From Chitinophagaceae bacterium (GTDB lineage: Bacteria > Bacteroidota > Bacteroidia > Chitinophagales > Chitinophagaceae), in contig JADJKL010000011.1 of NCBI GenBank assembly GCA_016706055.1, positions 1-64,000 on the forward strand: a stretch of 64,000 bases of DNA, written 5' to 3'. The position numbers and the translations under genes were made by a program. Shown here one piece after another: positions 45,653-52,767 of this stretch (position 1 is its first letter; every line of letters starts with the position of its first letter). The notes below the pieces were generated by a model, which ran no database searches, was not told the DNA's origin, and saw only the letters and a program-made list of their open reading frames with translations.

Positions 45653-46651
45653 ATGAAGAAGATTTTACAATATTTATTCGAACACAAAACCTTGTCAAAA
45701 GAAAAGGCAAAGGAAGTGCTGGTGAACATCGGCAAGGGAATGTACAATGAGCATGAAGTAACAGCTTTTATGACTGTTTATTTAATGCGGAGCATAACCA
45801 TTGAAGAGTTACAAGGCTTCAGAGATGCTTTATTAGAGTTATGTGTGAAAGCAGATTTAAATGGATTTGAAACAATGGATATTGTTGGAACAGGTGGTGA
45901 TGGTAAGAATACATTTAATATTTCTACACTTAGTTGTTTTATTGTTGCCGGTGCCGGACAAAAAGTAGCGAAGCATGGTAACTACGGAGCATCTTCCATC
46001 AGCGGATCTAGCAATGTGATGGAGCAATTGGGTTATACTTTCAAAAGTGACAATGGTAAATTGAAAAAGGAAATTGAAGAAGCTGGCATTTGTTTTTTAC
46101 ATGCACCATTATTCCATCCGGCATTAAAAACGGTTGGACCAATCAGAAAGAATCTTGCTATGCGGACATTCTTTAATATGCTTGGGCCGATGGCAAATCC
46201 TGCACATCCAACATATCAGTTAGTTGGTGTGTATAGTTTGGAGATGGCGAGAATTTATAATTATTTATTACAGCAATCTGAGAAGGCTTTTACCATTATT
46301 CATAGTTTAGATGGTTACGACGAAATTTCATTGACGAATGATACTAAAGTAATCACTAATGAAGGAGAAAGAATAATGACGCCGGAACAATTGGGCAAAC
46401 GAATGGTTTCGGCCAATGATATCAACGGTGGTAATTCAGTGGATGAAGCTGCAAAAATTTTTACTACTATATTAAAAGGTGAAGGAACCTTTGCACAGAA
46501 TGCGGTTGTGCTTGCAAATGCAGCAATGGCATTACATTGCACAGGAAAATTCAAATCATACGACGAAGCATATCTTTCAGCAGTTGAAAGTTTGGATAGT
46601 GGAAAAGCAAATGATTCACTAAAAAAATTGATTGCATTGCAAGCCCCGTAG
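45653..46651 (+). CDS. trpD: Anthranilate phosphoribosyltransferase
   Basis: The 332-residue enzyme transfers the phosphoribosyl group of PRPP to anthranilate. The PRPP-binding loop is DIVGTGGDGKNTFNIST. Further motifs are KHGNYGASSISGSSNVMEQLG and RTFFNMLGPMANPAHPTYQLVGVY. The length is normal. The final two residues and stop (GCC CCG TAG) lie inside the palindrome GCCCCGTAGGGGC, so the following repeat element provides the stop codon. Its ATG directly follows the right end of the preceding element. Confidence 0.92.
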   Translation: MKKILQYLFEHKTLSKEKAKEVLVNIGKGMYNEHEVTAFMTVYLMRSITIEELQGFRDALLELCVKADLNGFETMDIVGTGGDGKNTFNISTLSCFIVAGAGQKVAKHGNYGASSISGSSNVMEQLGYTFKSDNGKLKKEIEEAGICFLHAPLFHPALKTVGPIRKNLAMRTFFNMLGPMANPAHPTYQLVGVYSLEMARIYNYLLQQSEKAFTIIHSLDGYDEISLTNDTKVITNEGERIMTPEQLGKRMVSANDINGGNSVDEAAKIFTTILKGEGTFAQNAVVLANAAMALHCTGKFKSYDEAYLSAVESLDSGKANDSLKKLIALQAP

Positions 46652-46723
46652 GGGCGATATTTTGGTAGCCCGGATGAAATCCGGGGAAAAGAATGAAATG
46701 TTTTTTCAAAACCCCGTAGGGGT
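46643..46723. repeat. Palindromic element in the trpD-trpC gap
   Basis: GCCCCGTAGGGGC (46643-46655) and ACCCCGTAGGGGT (46711-46723) are direct copies of one palindrome. Between them lies the hairpin CCCGGATGAAATCCGGG. The left copy contains the TAG stop codon of trpD (46649-46651), and the right copy ends 11 bp before the trpC ATG. Confidence 0.7.
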
Positions 46724-46734
46724 GGCATATAATT

Positions 46735-47525
46735 ATGGCAATGGATATTTTAGATACAATAGTTGCAGCAAAAAGAAAAGAAGTTGAAAAGTTCAAACCG
46801 ATGAGCAGCATAGAACGGTTTGAAAAGGATGGGTTTTTTCTGGAAGATTGCTAACCGTTCTTTGGCAGAGAATTTATTGTTCCCGGGAAGCAATGGTATC
46901 ATTGCAGAATTCAAAAGAAAAAGCCCAAGTAAGGGTTGGTTTAAAACAAAAGAACTTGAGGTGGAGCCTGTTGTGGTTGCATATAACAAAGGAGCAGCAG
47001 GTATTTCCGTTTTGACAGATGATGAATTTTTTGGTGGCGATCTAGATGATCTGATTCAAACAAAAGTGGTAACTGATATTCCGGTACTTCGAAAAAGATT
47101 TTATTATTGACAAGTGGCAGATAGCAGAAGCCAAAAGCCTTTGGTGCTGATGTTATTTTTATTGATTGCTGCTTGCTTATCTGTTGAAAGTAAAAGACTT
47201 TGCATCTTATGCAAAAAGCATCGGACTAGAAAGCATTCTCGAAGTACATAATGAAGAAGAACTTGGGCATTGTTGTGATGAAGTGACGATGGTTGGAGTG
47301 AACAACCGGAATCTGAAAACATTTGAAGTGGATATCAATACATCTTTAGAGTTGATTGATAAAATTCCTACTGATAAACCAGCTATTGCAGAAAGTGGTA
47401 TCAATAGCGTGGAGACTATTGTAACTTTGCGAAATGCCGGATTTAAAGGATTTTTGATTGGTGAGAATTTTATGAAAGAAGAACAGCCAGGAAAGGCGTT
47501 TGAAGAATTTATTAAAAAAATGTAG
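46735..47525 (+). pseudogene. trpC: Indole-3-glycerol phosphate synthase, five one-base insertions
   Basis: When five extra bases are removed, the gene encodes about 260 residues, normal for TrpC. Visible blocks are ILDTIVAAKRKEVEKFK (N-terminus), GIIAEFKRKSPSKGW (catalytic Lys), GISVLTDDEFFGG, VLRKDFIIDKWQIAEAKAFGADVILLIAACLSVE (shown by joining frames; landmark RKDFIIDKWQIAEA), LEVHNEEEL, GVNNRNLKTFEVD and AESGINS. The surplus bases are in T6 46834-46839, A5 47092-47096, A4 47133-47136, T5 47156-47160 and A3 47187-47189. All are homopolymers and all are +1, giving the frame order 1-2-0-1-2-0. Two starts are possible, 46735 and 46741. The stop TAG overlaps the next repeat element. Confidence 0.82.
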
Positions 47526-47599
47526 CCACGAAATAACACGAAAACACACTAAATCTTTATTTGTATTTTTCGTGTTTCTTAGTGTGATTTCGTGGCTCA
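47523..47599. repeat. Nested palindrome in the trpC-trpF gap
   Basis: AGCCACGAAAT (47524-47534) pairs with ATTTCGTGGCT (47587-47597). Inside, ACACGAAAA pairs with TTTTCGTGT and CACACTAA with TTAGTGTG. The trpC stop codon TAG (47523-47525) overlaps the left arm. Palindromes with GCCACGAA ends are, from memory, frequent in Bacteroidota intergenic DNA. Confidence 0.65.
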
Positions 47600-47612
47600 A
47601 AAACAAAACAAT

Positions 47613-48239
47613 ATGAATATTAAAGTATGTGGCATTACAGAAATGAAACAATTGCAACAATTAGACGGACTGGCTATTGATTTTGCAGGAATGATTTTTT
47701 ACAAAGATTCACCAAGATACATTGGCGATAAACTTTCTAAAAATGATGTAAAGAAAGCAGACTTCGATCTAAAAAAAACGGGAGTGTTTGTAAATCCTGA
47801 AATGATTGATGTGCTGGATGCCATTGATGAATATGGTTTGGAAGTTGTGCAACTTCATGGCGATGAAAGTCCAGAAATGTGCGAAGACCTGAGTTCGGAA
47901 GTGGAAGTGATAAAAGTGTTTAGTATAAAAGATAATAAAGAAGACATTGATGAAATGGTGGCAGCATATGATGCCGTATGTGATTATTATTTGTTTGATA
48001 AAGCCACTGATTACAGTATTGGCGGCACCGGCCAGCAGTTTGACTGGAATATTTTAAAGAAAGCAAAGATTGAAAAACCTTTCTTTTTAAGTGGTGGCAT
48101 TGCGGTGGAAGATGCGGCGAAATTAAAAGCCTTTAAACACCCTGATTTTTTTGGGGTGGATATTAACAGTCGTTTTGAAACAGAACCGGGAGTGAAGGAT
48201 ATGGCGAAGTTGTTGCAATTTAAGTTGGGGTTGAAATAA
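47613..48239 (+). CDS. trpF: Phosphoribosylanthranilate isomerase
   Basis: The TIM-barrel enzyme of about 208 residues isomerises phosphoribosylanthranilate. The N-terminus IKVCGITEMKQLQQL holds the catalytic Cys. GMIFYKDSPRYIG, VQLHGDESPEMCEDL, YLFDKATDYSIGGTGQQFDW (catalytic Asp block) and FFLSGGIAVEDA are characteristic. I chose the ATG at 47613; an upstream GTG at 47592 would begin inside the repeat arm and add seven unconserved residues. Its TAA overlaps the first bases of the next inverted-repeat element. Confidence 0.9.
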   Translation: MNIKVCGITEMKQLQQLDGLAIDFAGMIFYKDSPRYIGDKLSKNDVKKADFDLKKTGVFVNPEMIDVLDAIDEYGLEVVQLHGDESPEMCEDLSSEVEVIKVFSIKDNKEDIDEMVAAYDAVCDYYLFDKATDYSIGGTGQQFDWNILKKAKIEKPFFLSGGIAVEDAAKLKAFKHPDFFGVDINSRFETEPGVKDMAKLLQFKLGLK

Positions 48240-48376
48240 CCCATCCCTGCCCCTCCAAGGAGGGGATGTAGGTCGTTTCAATCCAATAGCGGTAATGCAA
48301 TGTCCTTTAGGGTTCTTCCCCTCCTTGGAGGGGCGAATTGAGGAGATGTTTTGCTTTAAGAAAACTGGGGTGGGTT
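48238..48376. repeat. MITE-like element in the trpF-trpB gap
   Basis: The 139-bp element has ends AACCCATCCC (48238-48247) and, inverted, AACCCACCCC (from 48367-48376), matching at nine of ten positions. Two internal palindromes follow the ends: CCCCTCCAAGGAGGGG (48250-48265) and CCCCTCCTTGGAGGGG (48318-48333). The left end overlaps the trpF stop codon TAA (48237-48239). The layout (inverted ends, then CTCC/GGAG palindromes) is like that of the DUF559 element at 49649, without a gene. Confidence 0.6.
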
Positions 48377-48390
48377 TTGATGCCATGAAA

Positions 48391-48429
48391 ACCGAACGTA
48401 CAAGAGTGCGACGCAATAGACGATGATAG
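48391..48429 (+). repeat. Dispersed repeat with GTGCGACGCAA core, copy 1
   Basis: ACCGAACGTACAAGAGTGCG continues into ACGCAATAGACGATG. The same core AAGAGTGCGACGCAA occurs at 55667-55716 (reverse orientation) and as AAGTGTGCGACGCAA at 60546-60584. Confidence 0.65.
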
Positions 48430-48461
48430 TAGTACAGAAGATGGGCTAATAAAATTTTTAA

Positions 48462-49653
48462 ATGACAACAACACAAACATATACTTCACCAAACGAACAA
48501 GGCTACTACGGCCCATTCGGTGGTGCATACATTCCTGAAATGTTGCATCGCAATGTGGAAGAGTTGCGGACAAAGTATCTGGAAATAATTTATGAGGAAG
48601 GGTTTCAAAAAGAGTTTCAGGATTTGCTGCGGGATTATGTGGGCAGACCAACGCCGTTGTATCTGGCAGAAAGATTGAGTGAGCAATTTGGTACAACGAT
48701 TTATTTAAAACGGGAAGACCTCTGCCATACTGGTGCACATAAAATAAATAATACCATCGGACAGATATTATTGGCGCAACGATTGGGTAAGAAAAGAATT
48801 ATTGCAGAAACAGGTGCCGGTCAGCATGGTGTGGCAACGGCTACGGTGTGTGCATTGAAGGGTGTGGAGTGCATTGTGTACATGGGCGAAAAAGATATTG
48901 AACGACAGGCGCCGAATGTGGCAAGAATGAAAATGCTGGGAGCAACAGTAATTCCGGCTATAAGCGGCAGTAAGACATTGAAAGATGCAACGAATGAAGC
49001 GATACGGGATTGGATAAACAATCCGAACGATACACATTATATAATTGGCAGTGTGGTAGGTCCGCACCCATATCCTGATATGGTGGCGAGATTTCAAAGT
49101 GTGATAAGTGAAGAAATGCGAAAACAATTGTTGGAGAAAACAGGTAGCGAATTACCAACTCATGTAATGGCTTGTGTTGGTGGTGGCAGCAATGCGGCAG
49201 GAGCATTTTATCATTTCTTAGATGAACCTTCGGTGCAGTTGATAGCTATTGAAGCCGCTGGGGAAGGAGTGATTAGTGGTAAGAGTGCAGCTACAACTGC
49301 ATCTAGGCAAGCCTGGTATTTTACATGGCAGTAAAAGTTTACTGATGCAAACAGAAGATGGACAAGTGGTGGAACCGCATAGTATTTCTGCTGGGCTTGA
49401 TTATCCGGGTATTGGTCCGTTACATGCACATTTATTTAAAAGCGGCAGAGGCACATTTTTAAGTGCTACTGATGATGAAGCATTGCAAGCTGCATTTGAA
49501 TTGGCAAAGCTGGAAGGAATTATTCCGGCATTGGAAACGGCACATGCATTAGCAGCATTAAAGCAAATGAAATTTAAAAAAGAAGATGTGGTGGTGATTT
49601 GTTTGAGTGGGAGAGGCGATAAGGATCTTTCAACTTATATGAAGCATCTTTGA
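48462..49653 (+). pseudogene. trpB: Tryptophan synthase beta chain, one-base frameshift
   Basis: The gene encodes 396 residues after repair, the normal length. It condenses indole and serine using PLP. The N-terminus GYYGPFGGAYIPEML, the PLP lysine in HTGAHKINNT (Lys 94), AETGAGQHGVATATV, CVGGGSNAAGAF (phosphate loop) and GRGDKD (cofactor pocket near the C-terminus) are all intact. A single extra T at 49302 separates ..SGKSAATTA from LGKPGILHGSKSLLMQT; as read, the frame stops at 49334. The insertion is not in a homopolymer. The stop codon TGA at 49651-49653 lies within the left end of the DUF559 element. Confidence 0.85.
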
Positions 49654-50183
49654 CCTCACCCCATCTGAGTGTTTGATAATAGGAGTGTTTATACCCTCTC
49701 CTGTAGGAGAGGGAGACAGAGTGTTAAAATTTTTGAGTATAAATAGGTAGCTGAATAACTACTAATATGTCTTAAGAACTATATAATGAAAATTTACAAA
49801 AGGTGCAGTGGGAAGTTATATGAATATGGAAGAGAACTCAAGCTGACAAGGCTGAAAGATTCTTGTGGGAATATTTAAAAACTAACAATTGGAGAATTGA
49901 AGTTTAGAAGACAACATCCAATAGATAAGTTTATAGCCGATTTTTATTGTCATGAAAAGAAGTTAGTTGTGGAATTAGATGGAGCTGTCCATGATGACAA
50001 AATGAATGCTGATTATGATAGTGCCAGAACATATGAATTGGAAGGTTTTGGAATTAATGTCGTACGATTTAAGAATAGTGAAGTAGAAAATAACATTGAA
50101 TTTGTATTAAGTGAAATCCGAAAAATAATAGAAAAAATAGGTTAGAAAATAACCTCCTAAGGAGAAGGAGGGATGAGGTCAAA
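49649..50183. mobile_element. DUF559-nuclease element with terminal inverted repeats in the trpB-trpA gap
   Basis: The left end TTTGACCTCACCCC (49649-49662) and the right end GGGATGAGGTCAAA (50170-50183) are inverted copies with one mismatch in 14. Inside the left end is the palindrome CCCTCTCCTGTAGGAGAGGG (49694-49713); inside the right end is CTCCTAAGGAG (50154-50164). Between them lies a DUF559 nuclease gene. The left end contains the trpB stop codon, and the right end stops 5 bp before the trpA ATG. Mobility is inferred from this structure. I cannot identify a target-site duplication. Confidence 0.6.
49786..50145 (+). pseudogene. DUF559 endonuclease-domain protein, two compensating indels
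   Basis: Repaired, the gene encodes 119 residues, the usual DUF559 length. This domain has a Vsr/restriction-endonuclease-like fold (PD-(D/E)xK group). Core motifs are AERFLWEYLKTNNWRLKFRR (across the repaired joins), HPIDKFIADFYC, KKLVVELDGAVHD (acidic catalytic strand E-x-D) and RTYELEGFGINVVRFKNSEV. One A is missing at 49840-49841 and one base is surplus near 49895, so the outer parts share one frame while the middle is shifted. As read, only the last 82 residues form an open frame. It is not part of tryptophan synthesis and looks like cargo or engine of the surrounding element. Confidence 0.7.
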
Positions 50184-50188
50184 AAACC

Positions 50189-50959
50189 ATGAACAGAATA
50201 TCAAAACTATTTAGAGAAAAGTACAATAAAATTCTAAACATTTATTGTACTGCCGGATATCCGGAATCAGAAAGCACATTGCCCATAATGAAAGCCCTGC
50301 AACAAAACGGAGCCGACATTATTGAGCTTGGCATGCCTTACAGCGATCCACTAGCAGACGGACCAGTAATTCAACAAAGCAGCTCTGTTGCAATTTCCAA
50401 CGGTATGACAATTGCCAAACTTTTTGAACAATTAAAAGATTTCAGAAAAGAGATTACTATCCCGGTAGTTTTAATGGGCTACATGAATCCTGTTTTCCAA
50501 TATGGCTTCGAAAAGTTTTGTGCAGATGCAGCAGCAGTTGGCATTGATGGACTAATATTGCCAGACTTGCCTGAGTTTGAATTTGAATCAGAATATGGCG
50601 CAATTATAAAAAAATATAGTCTCGATTTTATTTTTCTGGTAACACCGGAAACATCTGATGAAAGAATTAGAAAATTAGATAGCTTAAGCACAGGCTTTTT
50701 ATATGCAGTTTCCTCTTCCTCTACTACAGGAAGTGAAAAGAAGTCGGGCAATACGGAAGAATACCTGAAAAAATTAAAGGCTTTAAAACTCAAAAATCCT
50801 ATATTGGTTGGTTTCGGTATAAAAGATAAATCTTCTTTTAATGCAGTTTGCGAACATGCTAATGGCGGAATTATCGGAACTGCCTACATTAAAGCATTGG
50901 AAAACAGCGCAGATGTTAATGCATCCACAAAATCTTTTCTTTCATCAATTGTCGGCTGA
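50189..50959 (+). CDS. trpA: Tryptophan synthase alpha chain
   Basis: The 256-residue TIM-barrel enzyme cleaves indole-3-glycerol phosphate to indole and partners with TrpB. DIIELGMPYSDPLADGPVIQ holds the catalytic Glu and Asp. GIDGLILPDLPEFE, FIFLVTPETSDERI and LVGFGIKDKSSF are typical barrel strands. It is the last gene of the operon and is separated from trpB by the 535-bp DUF559 element. No start signal is visible apart from the ATG; the element contributes the DNA immediately upstream. Confidence 0.92.
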   Translation: MNRISKLFREKYNKILNIYCTAGYPESESTLPIMKALQQNGADIIELGMPYSDPLADGPVIQQSSSVAISNGMTIAKLFEQLKDFRKEITIPVVLMGYMNPVFQYGFEKFCADAAAVGIDGLILPDLPEFEFESEYGAIIKKYSLDFIFLVTPETSDERIRKLDSLSTGFLYAVSSSSTTGSEKKSGNTEEYLKKLKALKLKNPILVGFGIKDKSSFNAVCEHANGGIIGTAYIKALENSADVNASTKSFLSSIVG

Positions 50960-50964
50960 ATGAC

Positions 50965-50995
50965 TTGAGGTTTTCAATTTCAATGTTTAAATTTG
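50965..50995 (+). promoter_or_regulatory. Promoter of the TlpA-like gene
   Basis: TTG at 50965-50967, a 20-nt spacer and TAAATTTG at 50988-50995 match the Bacteroidota consensus with the same geometry as the trp promoter. It overlaps the region just after the trpA stop codon and leaves a leader of about 40 nt. Confidence 0.5.
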
Positions 50996-51040
50996 CAGAT
51001 TGGTAGCCCGATCACCCATTTATGAAAATCAGATATTACT

Positions 51041-52147
51041 ATGAAAAAATTATTGCTTCTACTTTTGCTTAGTCCCATTTTTGTTTTAGCTCAAAATGCT
51101 GACAAGGATTTTACAATTGAAGGAAAACTCGATGGTATCCCAGATGGTACAGAAATAAAACTGTACAAAAATGGCGACAATACCGAAATGGCTTCAGCCA
51201 AACTACTTAAAACAAAGTTTACATTAAAAGGAAAAGTAAAAGAACCGGTACTATGTTTTCTGGCAATAGGTGACAATAAGCCTGTAGAAATATTTGTAGA
51301 GAGCGGAAAGGCTTCTGTTAAAGCAAAAAAAGTAAATCCGTTGGAAGTAGAAATTTCTGGTTCCGATTCTCATAAAGAATTTACTGATTTTACAACAGAG
51401 TTTTTACCGCTTATTCAACAAGTTAGCAGTATTGCTACTACCATTAATAATACAATGCCTGGCACTGAAAGGGATAATTTAATGAAAACCTATAATGCCT
51501 TACAGGAGAATGTGCAAAAATCTATTACTAAGATTGTAAATGATAAACCTAAATCAATCGTTACAGCTTTTATCCTGAATGTGACATATGGTTTTAACGA
51601 GGATATAGTAATGTTGGAAAATAGATTTAATCAATTGGATGCAGCAGTAAAGCAAACCGAAACAGGATTAGCTCTTGCAGGCTTTATTGCCGAAAGTAAA
51701 ATTGGTGCTATAGGTACACCGGCAATGGATTTTTCTCAACCAGATACGTTAGGCAATGCTGTTTCTCTTTCTTCTTTCAGAGGAAAATATGTGTTAGTAG
51801 ATTTTTGGGCAAGTTGGTGCGGTCCTTGTCGTCAGGAAAACCCAACAGTAGTTGAAAACTATAACAACTTTAATGCAAAAAATTTTACAGTATTAGGTGT
51901 TTCGTTGGATAAACCAGGACAAAAAGATAAATGGCTTCAAGCAATCCAAAAAGATGGACTCACCTGGACACAAGTAAGCGATCTGCAATTCTGGGATAAT
52001 GCAGCAGCCAAACTATACAAAGTGCAAGGCATACCTCAGAATTTTTTAATAAATCCGGAAGGAAGAATAATAGCAAAAAATCTTAGAGGCCCTGCATTGC
52101 GAGAAAAGCTTTGCGAGTTGCTTGGTTGCGAAACAAAGAGTTTTTAA
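51041..52147 (+). CDS. TlpA-like thiol-disulfide oxidoreductase with DUF4369 domain
   Basis: The 368-residue periplasmic protein has a signal peptide (MKKLLLLLLLSPIFVLAQ). The N-terminal DUF4369 domain covers about residues 22-120 (FTIEGKLDGIPDGTEIKLYK). A helical linker follows, and then a thioredoxin domain from about residue 220. The redox site is FWASWCGPCRQENP (Cys 260 and Cys 263), and the cis-proline is in VQGIPQNFL. Such proteins reduce or isomerise disulfides of exported proteins or take part in cytochrome maturation. It ends in CETKSF, with a further Cys pair near the end. It is convergent with the next gene (2 bp apart). Confidence 0.85.
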   Translation: MKKLLLLLLLSPIFVLAQNADKDFTIEGKLDGIPDGTEIKLYKNGDNTEMASAKLLKTKFTLKGKVKEPVLCFLAIGDNKPVEIFVESGKASVKAKKVNPLEVEISGSDSHKEFTDFTTEFLPLIQQVSSIATTINNTMPGTERDNLMKTYNALQENVQKSITKIVNDKPKSIVTAFILNVTYGFNEDIVMLENRFNQLDAAVKQTETGLALAGFIAESKIGAIGTPAMDFSQPDTLGNAVSLSSFRGKYVLVDFWASWCGPCRQENPTVVENYNNFNAKNFTVLGVSLDKPGQKDKWLQAIQKDGLTWTQVSDLQFWDNAAAKLYKVQGIPQNFLINPEGRIIAKNLRGPALREKLCELLGCETKSF

Positions 52148-52149
52148 TG

Positions 52150-52611
52150 CTACTCTTCGGCTATTCCTAATAATTTAGCTATTGCTCCCCAGTTTTTCTC
52201 CTTTTGTTTAGTATATGCCTCAGTATTTGAAGCAATATTATCTTCAGTTATTTTTAGCAGGAGAACTGCCTGATTTTTCAACCCTTTTATAGATTCAGTA
52301 AGCGATTCGATAAAATTCTTATCATCTTCTTTAGAAAATGCTTTTTCTTTTAAGTTGTCTTCAAATATTTTAATAAGAATATCAGCCATTGCTTTCTGAG
52401 AATTCATTAGCTGGGTTACTTTTTCTGTTTCATAGGTCTTATTTAAAAAAGCATCTTTGGCTACATCAATTAATACATATGTATTGTACAACATTGTTGC
52501 AGAAACTCCTCCAATTGTAGTCAATAATTTTTCTTCCCTTTCTTCGCAGGTTTGAGAAAAACTATTTAATGATAAAATTGCCAGTGTGCAGATAAGTATT
52601 ATTTTTTTCAT
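52150..52611 (-). CDS. Exported hypothetical protein, helical
   Basis: The 153-residue protein has a signal peptide (MKKIILICTLAILSLNSFSQ) and an all-helical, charged body (TCEEREEKLLTTIGGVSATML at the start, KQKEKNWGAIAKLLGIAEE at the end). I do not recognise a family. There is a single Cys just after the cleavage site (SQTCEE), but the context is not a lipobox. It is convergent with the TlpA-like gene and divergent from the CHAT gene. Confidence 0.6.
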   Translation of the reverse strand: MKKIILICTLAILSLNSFSQTCEEREEKLLTTIGGVSATMLYNTYVLIDVAKDAFLNKTYETEKVTQLMNSQKAMADILIKIFEDNLKEKAFSKEDDKNFIESLTESIKGLKNQAVLLLKITEDNIASNTEAYTKQKEKNWGAIAKLLGIAEE

Positions 52612-52767
52612 TGGGTTATTTTTTATTTGCCAAAGTAACTGAATTTTTAGCGTAGATATCCTGTTTTTTAAGCGGCAACGAATAACAGATAATGTTCGTC
52701 ACAGTGCCAATTTGTAAATTATATAGTACCTTAGAACTCAGTTATAACCTAAATCCAAAATGCTATT

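Noticed and set aside
26232..50145. Programmed ribosomal frameshifting as the cause of the many split genes
   Set aside because: The shifts are both +1 and -1, occur at unrelated sites without a shared slippery heptamer or downstream structure, and hit families not known for recoding. Random indels explain them better.
51041..52147. The TlpA-like protein as a fifth member of the KGF-tail group
   Set aside because: It ends in CETKSF. The last residue matches, but the Gly is replaced and there is no lysine-rich tail, and a Cys pair nearby suggests a redox role.
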